Shown: positions 34,497-43,560, numbered from the stretch's first letter. The stretch is DNA of 64,000 nucleotides from Pseudomonas fluorescens (GCF_902498065.1 NZ_CABVIR010000004.1:372001-436000); one strand, 5' to 3'. Notes: generated by a model from the letters alone, not told the origin. Numbers and translations: made by a program.

Positions 34497-37088
34497 TCAG
34501 ATGTCCCAGACCAGGTTGACCGCAAAGTTGCGACCCGGCTGAGTCAGGCGATCCAGGTTGGCCGGGCTGATGACCGAAGCCTCGCCGACGCCGTCGTAGC
34601 CGCGCACGTCATCCCACAGCCAGTACTTCTTGTCGGTCAGGTTGTAGACCCCGGCGCTGACAGTCACGTCGTCGGTCACTTTGTAGAAACCGGTCAGGTC
34701 CAGAACGCCGAAACCCGGCGATTTGAACTGGTTGCTGACACCGTCCGGCGATTTGAATTTGGTGTCGTCGACGCGATCCTTCTTCTTCACCAGCGTCCAG
34801 CTGAGCAAACCACCGTAGTTGTCCTGGTCGTAACCGAGGCCGAACACGCCGGTCAGCGGGTTGACACTGTTGATCGGTTCACCGTTGTCGTTGTTGCGAC
34901 CGTAGGCGTAGGCCACCGAGCCTTGGGTATACAGCCCTTGTGGCGCGCCGAACACGTCGAGGTTCAGACGTCCCTTGACCTCTGCGCCCTTGATCGTGGC
35001 GTGCTTGATGTTGGCGCTCTGGAAGGTCAGTTCGTCGTAACCCGGGGTGATGGCGTCCTCTTCGATGAAGTCGCGGTACTTGTTGTAGAACACGGCCACA
35101 TCAAAGGAGCCGGATTCGAATTGACCGCGCAGCCCGGTCTCAAAGCCTTTGCTGGTTTCCGGCTCAAGGTTCGGATTCGGTTCCACGTGATATCCGGTGG
35201 TGGTGTTCTCGAAGCGCCCGAACAACGCCTTGGCGGTCGGCGTGCGGAAACCTTCGGCGTACTGGCCGTACCAGGTGTAGTGGTCGGTCAGGGCGTAGGT
35301 CAGGCCGAATTTCGGCGACACGCGGTGCCAGGTCTTGGTGTCGTCACTGACGGTGCCGCCAGGGGTAGCCGCCACCGTATTCATGAATTCCTGGGTGATG
35401 TGCGGCTTGAGCTGGGTGTAGTCGTAGCGCACGCCCGGCAGGAAGGTCCATTTGTCCCAGCTGATCTGATCCTGGGCAAACAGGCTGTAGGTGTTGACGG
35501 TTGGATCCGGGAAGTCGCTGGATTTTTTCAGGACATCCAGTGGACTGACGGCGCCGACGACGCGGCAGGTGCCAAATGGCTGGTAGCAGGTGCCGTTGCC
35601 GCTGCGCGAACCGGTGACTTTCTGTTGCTTGATCGTGGTGCCGTAGGTCAGCAGGTGTTCGGTGTCGGCAATGCTGAAAGCCTTGTCCAGTTGTGCGTCG
35701 AATACCCACTGCTTTTCTTCGTAAAGGGTTTCCCGGGTACGCAGCACTTTGCGCGAGAACGGGAAGTAGAACTCTTCGGTGCTCTGGTCAGTCTTCGCCA
35801 CCTGATGGTTCAGGCTCCACTTGACGTTGTCCACCAGCAGGCTGTCGAGGGCAAAGCGGTGTTCCAGGCCGAAGCGCTCGCGAGTGATGGTGTCGTTGCC
35901 GGTGCGCCACTGGTACATGCCGCCGGGCAGCGCACTGTTTGAAACGGTTGGTGCGCCCTGGAAGTAAGGACCGCCGTAGGCACTTTTCTGATCGGTGTCG
36001 CGATCGTCCTTGTACTTTTCATACGTCAGGCCCAGGCGTGAATCTTCGTTGTAGTTCCAGCCGATCTTGGCCAGCACGTTGGAAGTACGCACGTCTTCCG
36101 GGTTGGCGGCGGTACGCGCAAGGCCTGTGCCGTTGTTGCTGCCGTAGGATTCGGTTTCGTGTCCGTCGCGCTGGCTGTAATGCAGCAAGCCATCGAACTG
36201 GTCGGCGCGGCCGGCCACGGTGGCGGACTTCAGCCAGCTGTCGTCGGCGGAGCTGTAGCCGGTTTTCAGGCGGGCGCCGACGTCTTTGCCGGGCTTGATA
36301 ATGTCGTCCGGGTCGAGGGTGAAATAGCTGACTGCGCCGCCGATGGCGTTGCTGCCGTAGAGCACCGAGGCCGGACCGCGCAGGATTTCGACGCGCTTGA
36401 TGATTTCCGGGTCGACGTAGTTGCGCTGGGTCTTGGCGTAAGGACCGTTGAAAAAGTCGTTCGGAACTTCGACGCCATCGACCTGGGTCAGAATCCGGTC
36501 ACCGTCGATGCCGCGGATGTTGTAGCCGCTAATCCCGCCGCGCTGGCCGGCGCCGCCCACCGAAACACCCGGTTCGTAACGCACCAGATTCTTGATGGTA
36601 TTGACGTTGTTGCGGTCCAGCTCTTCGCGGGTGTGAACGGTGACGGTGCCCGGCACGCTTTCGACGCTTTGTTCCTGGCGGGTGGCGCTGATGGTCACCT
36701 GCTGCAGGTTGAGGGCGCCGCTGCTCAGGCGCTTCTCCAGGACGATGTTGTTGTTGCCCAGTTTGCGATAGCTCAGGTTGGTCCCCACCAACAGGCGATC
36801 CAGGGCTTTCTCCGGCAACAGGGACCCGCGCACGCCCGGCGAGGCCACGCCTTGCCCCAGTTCTGCCGGCAAACCGACCTGCCAGCCCGTCACGGCGGTA
36901 AAGGCATTGAGTGCCGAGACTAGCGACTGTTGCGGGATGGCGAACGCATAATCGCCCATGTTGCGCGCCGGCTGCTCGGCAGCGGTGGCGGCCAAGAGCG
37001 GCGCGCTGCCGGCCATGAGAATGGCGGCGGTCAGCAGCGAGAGCACGCGGGAAGGTGAAGAGGAGTGGCGGGTAAGGCGAGAGGACAT
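34497..37088 (-). CDS. hxuA: TonB-dependent heme receptor with STN signalling domain (HxuA-like)
   Basis: 863 residues from the ATG at 37088, which has GGAG 8 nt upstream. A signal peptide is followed by an STN domain (about residues 45-105, DYAFAIPQQSLVSALNAFTAVTGWQVGL), a plug (VTISATRQEQSVESVPGTVTVHTREEL, then IRGIDGDRILTQVDGVEVPNDF) and a 22-strand barrel ending NFAVNLVWDI with C-terminal aromatic/hydrophobic residues. The STN domain signals through the adjacent FecR/ECF pair. Heme as the ligand is inferred from hemO next door and from similarity to HxuA/HasR receptors. Confidence 0.88.
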   Translation of the reverse strand: MSSRLTRHSSSPSRVLSLLTAAILMAGSAPLLAATAAEQPARNMGDYAFAIPQQSLVSALNAFTAVTGWQVGLPAELGQGVASPGVRGSLLPEKALDRLLVGTNLSYRKLGNNNIVLEKRLSSGALNLQQVTISATRQEQSVESVPGTVTVHTREELDRNNVNTIKNLVRYEPGVSVGGAGQRGGISGYNIRGIDGDRILTQVDGVEVPNDFFNGPYAKTQRNYVDPEIIKRVEILRGPASVLYGSNAIGGAVSYFTLDPDDIIKPGKDVGARLKTGYSSADDSWLKSATVAGRADQFDGLLHYSQRDGHETESYGSNNGTGLARTAANPEDVRTSNVLAKIGWNYNEDSRLGLTYEKYKDDRDTDQKSAYGGPYFQGAPTVSNSALPGGMYQWRTGNDTITRERFGLEHRFALDSLLVDNVKWSLNHQVAKTDQSTEEFYFPFSRKVLRTRETLYEEKQWVFDAQLDKAFSIADTEHLLTYGTTIKQQKVTGSRSGNGTCYQPFGTCRVVGAVSPLDVLKKSSDFPDPTVNTYSLFAQDQISWDKWTFLPGVRYDYTQLKPHITQEFMNTVAATPGGTVSDDTKTWHRVSPKFGLTYALTDHYTWYGQYAEGFRTPTAKALFGRFENTTTGYHVEPNPNLEPETSKGFETGLRGQFESGSFDVAVFYNKYRDFIEEDAITPGYDELTFQSANIKHATIKGAEVKGRLNLDVFGAPQGLYTQGSVAYAYGRNNDNGEPINSVNPLTGVFGLGYDQDNYGGLLSWTLVKKKDRVDDTKFKSPDGVSNQFKSPGFGVLDLTGFYKVTDDVTVSAGVYNLTDKKYWLWDDVRGYDGVGEASVISPANLDRLTQPGRNFAVNLVWDI

Positions 37089-37164
37089 CGATAGCGCTCC
37101 GTGTCGCACGAATCTTTATAGGTGCTGATTGGCATCCGGAGATGCGAATCAATTGCATTGGCTA

Positions 37165-37200
37165 TAACGAGACGTACGGGCTTCCGCTATCGAGTAAAAA
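37165..37200 (-). promoter_or_regulatory. Candidate ECF-sigma promoter of the heme receptor
   Basis: TTTTTAC, 19 nt, CGTCTCGTTA on the minus strand, 77 nt before the receptor start. Only the two blocks are conserved with the hemO element; the 19-nt spacer is not. The AT-rich sequence at 37195-37213 weakly resembles a Fur box. Confidence 0.65.
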
Positions 37201-37210
37201 TAATTCTCAT

Positions 37211-38176
37211 TTAGTTCAGGATCACCAGCGCGGGGAATTCCTGGAGCCGTGCCGAGGTGATGTGCGCCAGCGAGCGGACTACGTCCAGCGGCTGGTCGAG
37301 ACGGTAATTGCCGGTTACGGCTACGTCCGCCAACTGTTCGTTGGTGTTGATGATCCAGCCCGGGTAGTAGCGTCGCAGCTCTGCCAGCACCTGGCTCAAC
37401 GGGCAGTTCTCGAACACCAGTCGGCCCTGGACCCAGGCCAGGTCGGTCGCGGCATCGAGCTTGGCGGGCCGGTCGAAACCGTTGGGCCCGATGCGGATGC
37501 TCTCGCCGGCGGACAAGCGGATCCGCGCGTCGTCGCGAGTCGCGCGTAAATCGACATCCCCGCGCTGCACGCGAACCTGGGTGACGCCATCGAGGTAACG
37601 CACGGTGAACGCCGTGTCGTGCACGCTGGCCTGCACCGGGCCGGCATCGATTTCCAATGGCTGGCCGAGATGGGCCGGCACGTCGAAAAACGCTTCGCCC
37701 TGATACAAGCGGGCGACACGCCGTTGATCATTGATGGTGCTGGAGAATGCTGAATTGGTATTGAGCAGGACCTTCGAGCCGTCCTCCAGTTGCAGGCGCT
37801 GACGTTCACCGACCACCGTCAGGTGATCGGCCTGGAGACGCAGCGGCAGGTTGCTGAAACTGAACAGGCCGAGGATCAACACGGCAGCGGTGGCCAACGG
37901 TTTCCAGTGCGGGCGCAGGCGGGACAGCACGGTGACCTTGGGTGGCAGCGCGGCCAGGTGTTGCGCGCATTGCACAACTTGCGGGCCGTCCCAGATGGCC
38001 TGGGCCTTGGCGAACGCTTGCGCATGCAAAGGGTCGGCGTCCAGCCATGCCTGGAACTGGCGAGTCTGTTCTTCGCTCGGACTGCCCAACACGATCAGCC
38101 AGTCCAAAGCCTGGTCCATCGCGCTTGCGGCGTCCCGCGCCGGGGAGGGCGGAGGAGAGCGGTGGGTGTCCGTCAC
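37211..38176 (-). CDS. hxuR: FecR-family anti-sigma factor (HxuR-like)
   Basis: 321 residues with a GTG start at 38176 preceded by GAGGA. N-terminal DUF4880-type anti-sigma domain (DQALDWLIVLGSPSEEQTRQFQAWLDADPLHAQAFAKAQAIWD), a membrane segment at about residues 95-115, and a periplasmic FecR domain (YQGEAFFDVPAHLGQPLEI, VQRGDVDLRA) with a C-terminal receptor-contact STN-like part. It relays the heme signal from the receptor STN domain to the sigma factor. The sigma gene ends 82 nt upstream. Confidence 0.92.
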   Translation of the reverse strand: MTDTHRSPPPSPARDAASAMDQALDWLIVLGSPSEEQTRQFQAWLDADPLHAQAFAKAQAIWDGPQVVQCAQHLAALPPKVTVLSRLRPHWKPLATAAVLILGLFSFSNLPLRLQADHLTVVGERQRLQLEDGSKVLLNTNSAFSSTINDQRRVARLYQGEAFFDVPAHLGQPLEIDAGPVQASVHDTAFTVRYLDGVTQVRVQRGDVDLRATRDDARIRLSAGESIRIGPNGFDRPAKLDAATDLAWVQGRLVFENCPLSQVLAELRRYYPGWIINTNEQLADVAVTGNYRLDQPLDVVRSLAHITSARLQEFPALVILN

Positions 38177-38258
38177 GGTGTTTCCTCGGCAGTGTCTTTG
38201 CACGGCTGTTTTTTTAGTGAAGCTTGAAAGTGGGCAAGGGTAGCAAAGCGTGGCGTGC

Positions 38259-38777
38259 TCAGTCGCCGTTTAACCGCTCGGCGACACCGATGCAGATGGC
38301 CATGATCAGCTTCAACTCCTTTTGCACGGTGCTCAACGACACACCGAGTTTCTCGGAAATCTCCAGATAGCTGTGCCCGTGCAGGCGACTGAGGATGAAG
38401 ATCTGCTGCTGGCGGGCACTGAGCTCACCAAGGCTCACGTTCAAACGCTCCAGCAATTGTTCGGCATGGGCGGCGTCCTCGGCACTGCTGGCGGGAGCGG
38501 CGATACTTTCCACCACGTCCGGCGGGACGTCGTCGAGCATCGTCCGGGACTGAATGCGCCGCGCACGCAAATGGTCCAGCGCCAGGTTGCGGGCGGTCTG
38601 GAAAACGAAGGGTTCAAGGTGATCGATGGCGCGCTCGCCGAGGGCTCGGGTCACGCGCAGGTAGGTCTCCTGCAGGAGGTCTTCGGCGGTGCTGTGATTG
38701 TTGACCATCCGCTCCAACGTGCGCAGCAACGAAACCCGCTGGGCAATGAAGACGTGATTGAAGCGCGATTGACTCAC
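38259..38777 (-). CDS. hxuI: ECF-family RNA polymerase sigma factor (HxuI-like)
   Basis: 172 residues, FecI-type iron-starvation sigma factor. Region 2 (NNHSTAEDLLQETYLRVTRAL, FVFQTARNLALDHLRARRIQS) and region 4 (LSARQQQIFILSRLHGHSYLEISEKLGVSLSTVQKELK) are both visible. Under a Fur box 27 nt upstream. Likely drives the receptor and hemO promoters. Confidence 0.93.
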   Translation of the reverse strand: MSQSRFNHVFIAQRVSLLRTLERMVNNHSTAEDLLQETYLRVTRALGERAIDHLEPFVFQTARNLALDHLRARRIQSRTMLDDVPPDVVESIAAPASSAEDAAHAEQLLERLNVSLGELSARQQQIFILSRLHGHSYLEISEKLGVSLSTVQKELKLIMAICIGVAERLNGD

Positions 38778-38803
38778 GGGATAACCTGATCCATTTCGAG
38801 CGA

Positions 38804-38820
38804 ATGATAATGCTTATCAT
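38804..38820. promoter_or_regulatory. Fur box upstream of the ECF sigma gene
   Basis: ATGATAA-TGC-TTATCAT, a perfect 7-3-7 dyad that agrees with the core of the Fur consensus GATAATGATAATCATTATC. It is 27 nt upstream of the sigma start, so the sigma/anti-sigma pair is iron-repressed. Confidence 0.88.
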
Positions 38821-38854
38821 CCTCTTGAGTGGTCAAGTATTGATTTGTGAAGGT

Positions 38855-39319
38855 TTATGCTCGGCCCAGCAAATAAGTCGCGTAATCAGGGATGCGCTGT
38901 GAGTGAGCCTGCTCCATCAGCGGACTGCTGAGCAGGTAGTCGGCGCTGCATTCGTTGCAGGCCACCGGAATGTTCCAGACCGCCGCGACCCGCAGCAACG
39001 CCTTGATGTCCGGGTCGTGTGGCTGTGGTTCGAACGGGTCCCAGAAGAACACCAGCATGTCGACCCGCTGTTCGGCGATTCGCGCGCCGAGCTGCTGATC
39101 GCCGCCCAATGGGCCGCTGATCATGCTTTCCACCGGCAGGTCGAGGCGTTGTTGCAACAACAACCCCGTGGTGCCGGTGGCGACCAGTTCATGTTGCGCG
39201 AGCTTGTCTTTGTGCCGCTCGGCCCATTCCAGCAAAAACACCTTGCAGTGGTCATGGGCGACCAGGGCGATACGCTTGCGCGCCGCCACGGTCTTTTGCG
39301 TGAAGCTGATACCGATCAT
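38855..39319 (-). CDS. mgsA: Methylglyoxal synthase
   Basis: 154 residues from the ATG at 39319 (MIGISFTQKTVAARKRIALVAHDHCKVFLLEWAERHKDKLAQHELVATGTTG). Converts dihydroxyacetone phosphate to methylglyoxal. KRIALVAHDHCK, ATGTTGLLLQ, SGPLGGDQQLGARIAE and FFWDPFEPQPHDPDIKALLRVA are family blocks with the catalytic Asp and phosphate-binding Thr residues. Stands alone; the promoter of the ECF sigma gene follows it. Confidence 0.95.
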   Translation of the reverse strand: MIGISFTQKTVAARKRIALVAHDHCKVFLLEWAERHKDKLAQHELVATGTTGLLLQQRLDLPVESMISGPLGGDQQLGARIAEQRVDMLVFFWDPFEPQPHDPDIKALLRVAAVWNIPVACNECSADYLLSSPLMEQAHSQRIPDYATYLLGRA

Positions 39320-39356
39320 GGGTGCTGCTCCAGGACGTAATGAACGACGCAATACC

Positions 39357-39452
39357 TGTAGGAGCTGCCGCAGGCTGCGATCTTCTGATCTTGATTTTCA
39401 GCAATCCCGAAAAGATCAAGATCAAGAGATCGCAGCCTGCGGCAGCTCCTAC
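39357..39452. repeat. Second-type REP inverted pair between mgsA and gap
   Basis: TGTAGGAGCTGCCGCAGGCT and the inverted copy ending GCCTGCGGCAGCTCCTAC. The arms (GCTGCCGCAGGCTGCGATCT) differ from the GTGGGAGC-type REP found elsewhere in the window, so this is another REP family; the inner AGATCTTGAT-like flanks pair further. Confidence 0.88.
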
Positions 39453-39465
39453 TCGTAAGCTTTAC

Positions 39466-40467
39466 TTACTCGGCGTTGCACAGCGCCAGGCAGTTATCGA
39501 GCATGCGGTTGGAGAAGCCCCATTCGTTGTCGTACCAGGCCAACACCTTCAGCAGTTTGCCGCTGGATTTGGTGTGGTTGGCGTCGAAGATCGACGACAG
39601 CGGGTTGTGGTTGAAGTCGCTGGAGACCAGCGGCAGGGTGTTGTAGCCCAGAATCTTCGAATGCTGGCTGGCTTCTTTCAGCAGCGCATTCACCTCATCG
39701 GCCGACGCTTCGCGCTTGAGCTGTACGGTCAGGTCTACCAGCGACACGTTGATCACCGGAACGCGCACGGCCATCCCGGTCAGCTTGCCCGCCAGTTCCG
39801 GCAGCACCAGGCCGACCGCTTCCGCTGCACCGGTCTTGCTCGGGATCATGTTCTGAGTGGCCGAACGGGCGCGGTACGGGTCGGTGTGGTAGACGTCGGT
39901 CAGGTTCTGATCGTTGGTGTAGGCATGAATCGTGGTCATCAGGCCGCTTTCGATGCCCAGTTCGCGGTGCAGCACCTGAGCCACCGGCGCCAGGCAGTTG
40001 GTGGTGCACGAGGCGTTGGAAATAATCTGGTGGGATTGGCGCAGTATGTCGTGGTTAACCCCATAAACCACGGTGGCGTCGGCGCCTTTGGCCGGGGCCG
40101 AGATGATCACTTTCCGTGCGCCGGCCGTAATATGCGCAGCGGCTTTGGCCCGGTCGGTGAACAAACCGGTGCATTCGAAGACGACATCGATTTTTTCAGC
40201 GGCCCAAGGCAGTTCGGCCGGATTACGAATGGCGCTGACGGAAATACGGTCGCCGTTGACGGTCAGGCTTTCCTGATCGTGCTGCACATCGGCATCGAAC
40301 GTGCCGTGAACAGTGTCGTACTTGAGCAGATGAGCGTTGATCGAGCTGTCACCGAGGTCGTTGATGGCAACGATCTGCAGGTCCTGACGGTAGCCCTGGG
40401 TATACAGTGCGCGCAGGACGTTGCGGCCGATACGGCCAAAACCATTGATTGCGATTCGAAGAGTCAT
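39466..40467 (-). CDS. gap: Type I glyceraldehyde-3-phosphate dehydrogenase
   Basis: 333 residues. NAD-binding N-terminus (LRIAINGFGRIGRNVLRAL), catalytic Cys in SNASCTTNCLAP, and C-terminal VLAWYDNEWGFSNRM. It oxidises the triose phosphate from the Entner-Doudoroff pathway. Divergent from edd with two HexR-type sites between them, matching the gap-1/edd arrangement of P. putida. Confidence 0.96.
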   Translation of the reverse strand: MTLRIAINGFGRIGRNVLRALYTQGYRQDLQIVAINDLGDSSINAHLLKYDTVHGTFDADVQHDQESLTVNGDRISVSAIRNPAELPWAAEKIDVVFECTGLFTDRAKAAAHITAGARKVIISAPAKGADATVVYGVNHDILRQSHQIISNASCTTNCLAPVAQVLHRELGIESGLMTTIHAYTNDQNLTDVYHTDPYRARSATQNMIPSKTGAAEAVGLVLPELAGKLTGMAVRVPVINVSLVDLTVQLKREASADEVNALLKEASQHSKILGYNTLPLVSSDFNHNPLSSIFDANHTKSSGKLLKVLAWYDNEWGFSNRMLDNCLALCNAE

Positions 40468-40490
40468 TTAACAGGGCCGCCGTCGTTTTG

Positions 40491-40505
40491 TTGTTGGAAT
40501 TACAA
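40491..40505. promoter_or_regulatory. HexR operator proximal to gap
   Basis: TTGT-TGGAATT-ACAA, an exact match to the TTGT-N7/8-ACAA HexR pattern, 24 nt upstream of the gap start. Confidence 0.75.
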
Positions 40506-40552
40506 GATTATTCGCATAAAAATAGAAAACAAGCCTTTTTAATGGCAATATT

Positions 40553-40567
40553 TTGTTCAATCTACAA
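40553..40567. promoter_or_regulatory. HexR operator proximal to edd
   Basis: TTGT-TCAATCT-ACAA, a second exact match, 121 nt upstream of the edd start and 62 bp centre-to-centre from the first. Confidence 0.75.
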
Positions 40568-40687
40568 CGAGCGACCTGAATCAACTGGTCCGAATGATCA
40601 AGAAAGCCGTCTGTCATCCCATCAACAACGGCGCTTGTTCAGCATAGACAATCAGGTCGCCACATCCGTTAGCCTGGAGTTCAACAC

Positions 40688-42514
40688 ATGCATCCCCGCG
40701 TCCTTGAGGTCACCGAACGGCTTATCGCCCGCAGCCGCGCAACCCGCGAGGCTTACCTTGCGCTCATTCGCGGTGCGGCCAGCGACGGTCCGATGCGCGG
40801 CAAGCTGCAATGCGCCAACTTCGCCCACGGCGTGGCCGGTTGCGGCACCGAGGACAAGCACAGCCTGCGCATGATGAACTCCGCCAACATCGCGATTGTT
40901 TCGTCATATAACGACATGCTCTCGGCGCATCAGCCGTACGAAGTCTTTCCCGAACAGATCAAAAAAGCCCTGCGCGAAATCGGCTCCGTCGGCCAGTTCG
41001 CCGGTGGCACCCCGGCCATGTGCGATGGCGTGACCCAAGGCGAGCCGGGCATGGAACTGAGCCTGCCGAGCCGTGAAGTGATCGCGCTGTCCACCGCGGT
41101 TGCCCTTTCCCACAACATGTTCGACGGCGCGCTGATGCTCGGCATCTGCGACAAGATCGTCCCGGGCCTGATGATGGGCGCGCTGCGTTTCGGTCATCTG
41201 CCGATGATCTTCGTGCCGGGCGGGCCGATGGTCTCGGGCATCTCCAACAAGCAGAAAGCCGATGTGCGCCAGCGCTATGCCGAAGGCAAGGCCAGCCGCG
41301 AAGAGCTGCTGGAATCGGAAATGAATTCCTATCACAGCCCCGGCACCTGCACTTTTTACGGCACCGCGAATACCAACCAGCTGCTGATGGAAGTCATGGG
41401 TCTGCACTTGCCGGGCTCGTCTTTCGTCAACCCGAACACGCCACTGCGCGATGCCCTGACCCGCGAAGCGGCGCATCAAGTGACGCGCCTGACCAAACAG
41501 AATGGCAACTTCATGCCAATCGGCGAAATCGTCGATGAGCGTTCTCTGGTCAACTCCATCGTGGCACTGAACGCCACCGGCGGTTCGACCAACCACACCT
41601 TGCACATGCCGGCCATCGCCATGGCCGCGGGTATTCAATTGACCTGGCAGGACATGGCCGACCTCTCCGAAGTCGTGCCGACCCTGAGCCACGTCTACCC
41701 GAACGGCAAAGCCGACATCAACCACTTCCAGGCCGCGGGCGGCATGTCGTTCCTGATCCGCGAACTGCTGGAAGCCGGGCTGCTCCACGAAAACGTCAAC
41801 ACCGTGCTGGGCCACGGCCTGAGCCGCTATACCCAGGAACCATTCCTCGATAACGGCGAACTGGTCTGGCGCGAAGGCGTGACCGACAGCCTCGATGAAA
41901 CCATCCTGCGCCCGGTCGCGCGTGCGTTCTCGCCTGAGGGCGGCTTGCGGGTGATGGAAGGCAACCTCGGTCGCGGGGTGATGAAAGTCTCGGCAGTGGC
42001 ACTGGAAAACCAGATCGTCGAAGCACCGGCGATGGTGTTCCAGGATCAGCAGGATCTGGCCGATGCGTTCAAGGCCGGTTTGCTGGAGAAGGATTTTGTC
42101 GCGGTGATGCGCTTCCAGGGCCCGCGCTCCAACGGCATGCCGGAACTGCACAAGATGACACCGTTCCTCGGCGTGCTGCAGGATCGCGGCTTCAAAGTCG
42201 CGCTGGTGACTGACGGGCGCATGTCCGGCGCCTCGGGGAAAATCCCGGCGGCGATTCACGTCAGCCCTGAAGCGTATGTGGGCGGCGCTTTGGCGCGCGT
42301 GCAAGAGGGCGATATCATCCGCGTCGATGGCGTCAAAGGCACCCTGGAGCTTAAGGTGGACGCCGCCGAATTCGCCGCGCGCGAACCTGCCAAGGGCTTG
42401 TTGGGCAACAACATTGGCAGCGGTCGCGAGCTGTTTGGTTTCATGCGCATGGCCTTCAGCTCCGCAGAGCAGGGCGCCAGCGCCTTTACTTCTGCCCTGG
42501 AGACGCTTAATTGA
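40688..42514 (+). CDS. edd: Phosphogluconate dehydratase
   Basis: 608 residues, the usual length. An IlvD/Edd-family [Fe-S] dehydratase that makes 2-keto-3-deoxy-6-phosphogluconate. Cluster-binding regions: CDGVTQGEPGMELSL, GICDKIVPGLMMGALRFGHLP and FYGTANTNQLLMEVMGLHLPG; C-terminal LVTDGRMSGASGKIPAAIHVSPEA. First gene of edd-glk-gltR-gtrS; the stop overlaps the glk start by 4 nt. Confidence 0.97.
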   Translation: MHPRVLEVTERLIARSRATREAYLALIRGAASDGPMRGKLQCANFAHGVAGCGTEDKHSLRMMNSANIAIVSSYNDMLSAHQPYEVFPEQIKKALREIGSVGQFAGGTPAMCDGVTQGEPGMELSLPSREVIALSTAVALSHNMFDGALMLGICDKIVPGLMMGALRFGHLPMIFVPGGPMVSGISNKQKADVRQRYAEGKASREELLESEMNSYHSPGTCTFYGTANTNQLLMEVMGLHLPGSSFVNPNTPLRDALTREAAHQVTRLTKQNGNFMPIGEIVDERSLVNSIVALNATGGSTNHTLHMPAIAMAAGIQLTWQDMADLSEVVPTLSHVYPNGKADINHFQAAGGMSFLIRELLEAGLLHENVNTVLGHGLSRYTQEPFLDNGELVWREGVTDSLDETILRPVARAFSPEGGLRVMEGNLGRGVMKVSAVALENQIVEAPAMVFQDQQDLADAFKAGLLEKDFVAVMRFQGPRSNGMPELHKMTPFLGVLQDRGFKVALVTDGRMSGASGKIPAAIHVSPEAYVGGALARVQEGDIIRVDGVKGTLELKVDAAEFAAREPAKGLLGNNIGSGRELFGFMRMAFSSAEQGASAFTSALETLN

Positions 42515-43461
42515 AACTGGCTTTGGTCGGTGACATCGGTGGGACCAACGCACGTTTCGCGTTGTGGAGAAACCAGCAGCTGGAATCGGTCCAGGTGCTG
42601 GCGACGGCGGACCATGCCAGCCCGGAAGAGGCGATTGCGCTCTACCTGAGCGGGCTCGGTCTGGCGTTGGGTTCGATCGGTTCGGTGTGCCTGTCGGTGG
42701 CCGGCCCGGTGAGCGGCGATGAATTCAAGTTCACCAACAATCATTGGCGCCTAAGCCGCAAAGCGTTTTGCCAGACCTTGCAGGTCGATCAACTGCTGCT
42801 GGTCAACGACTTCTCGGCGATGGCGCTGGGCATGACCCGTTTGCAACCGGGCGAATTCCGCGTGGTTTGTGAAGGTACGCCGGAGCCATTGCGACCGGCG
42901 GTGGTGATCGGCCCTGGCACTGGCCTGGGCGTTGGCACTTTGCTTGACTTGGGCGAGGGCCGCTTCGCCGCGTTGCCGGGCGAGGGCGGTCACGTCGATT
43001 TGCCGTTGAGCAGCCCGCGGGAAACTCAACTGTGGCAACACATTTTCAACGAGATTGGGCATGTCAGCGCTGAAACAGCGTTGAGCGGCGGCGGCTTGCC
43101 GCGAGTCTATCGGGCGATCTGCGCGGTGGACGGTCACACGCCTGTGCTCGAAACGCCGGAAGCCATTACGGCGGCCGGTCTGGCGGGTGATCCGATTGCC
43201 CTCGAAGTGCTGGAGCAGTTCTGCTGCTGGCTCGGTCGCGTGGCCGGCAACAACGTGCTGACCACCGGTGCACGCGGTGGTGTGTACATTGTTGGCGGGG
43301 TGATTCCACGGTTTGCCGATTTCTTTGTCGAAAGCGGATTTGCCCGGTGCTTTGCCGACAAGGGCTGCATGAGCAATTACTTCAAGGGGATACCGGTTTG
43401 GCTGGTGACGGCGCCGTACTCCGGCCTTGTCGGCGCGGGTGTGGCGCTCGACCAGGCTTGA
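42511..43461 (+). CDS. glk: Glucokinase
   Basis: 316 residues with a TTG start at 42511 embedded in the edd stop (LKLALVGDIGGTNARFALW, initiated as Met). ROK/Glk ATP-binding GDIGGTNARFAL and GPGTGLGVGTLL motifs, and VGGVIPRFADFF near the end. Phosphorylates glucose entering through GtsABCD. The rare start codon and 4-nt overlap suggest low, coupled translation. Confidence 0.95.
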   Translation: MKLALVGDIGGTNARFALWRNQQLESVQVLATADHASPEEAIALYLSGLGLALGSIGSVCLSVAGPVSGDEFKFTNNHWRLSRKAFCQTLQVDQLLLVNDFSAMALGMTRLQPGEFRVVCEGTPEPLRPAVVIGPGTGLGVGTLLDLGEGRFAALPGEGGHVDLPLSSPRETQLWQHIFNEIGHVSAETALSGGGLPRVYRAICAVDGHTPVLETPEAITAAGLAGDPIALEVLEQFCCWLGRVAGNNVLTTGARGGVYIVGGVIPRFADFFVESGFARCFADKGCMSNYFKGIPVWLVTAPYSGLVGAGVALDQA

Positions 43462-43479
43462 AACCGAGCCGACTGCATC

Positions 43480-43560
43480 TCGGGCAAGCCCGCTCCCACA
43501 GGATTGGTAACATTTTCAGAATGTGAACAAGACCTGTGGGAGCTGGCTTGCCAGCGATGG
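43480..43560. repeat. Mismatched REP pair between glk and gltR
   Basis: Left copy (reverse) CGGGCAAGCCCGCTCCCACA and right copy (forward) TGTGGGAGCTGGCTTGCCAG are of different subtypes, and the left one has lost its outer GCGATG. They cannot form the long fold-back seen in the other pairs. Confidence 0.85.

Noticed and set aside
37195..37213. Fur box in front of the heme receptor
   Set aside because: The AT-rich stretch matches the 19-bp consensus at only about half the positions and overlaps the proposed ECF promoter; not listed as a separate feature.
38821..38854. Second copy of the TTTTTAC/CGTCTCGTTA element before the ECF sigma gene
   Set aside because: Looked for and not found; only the Fur box is present there.
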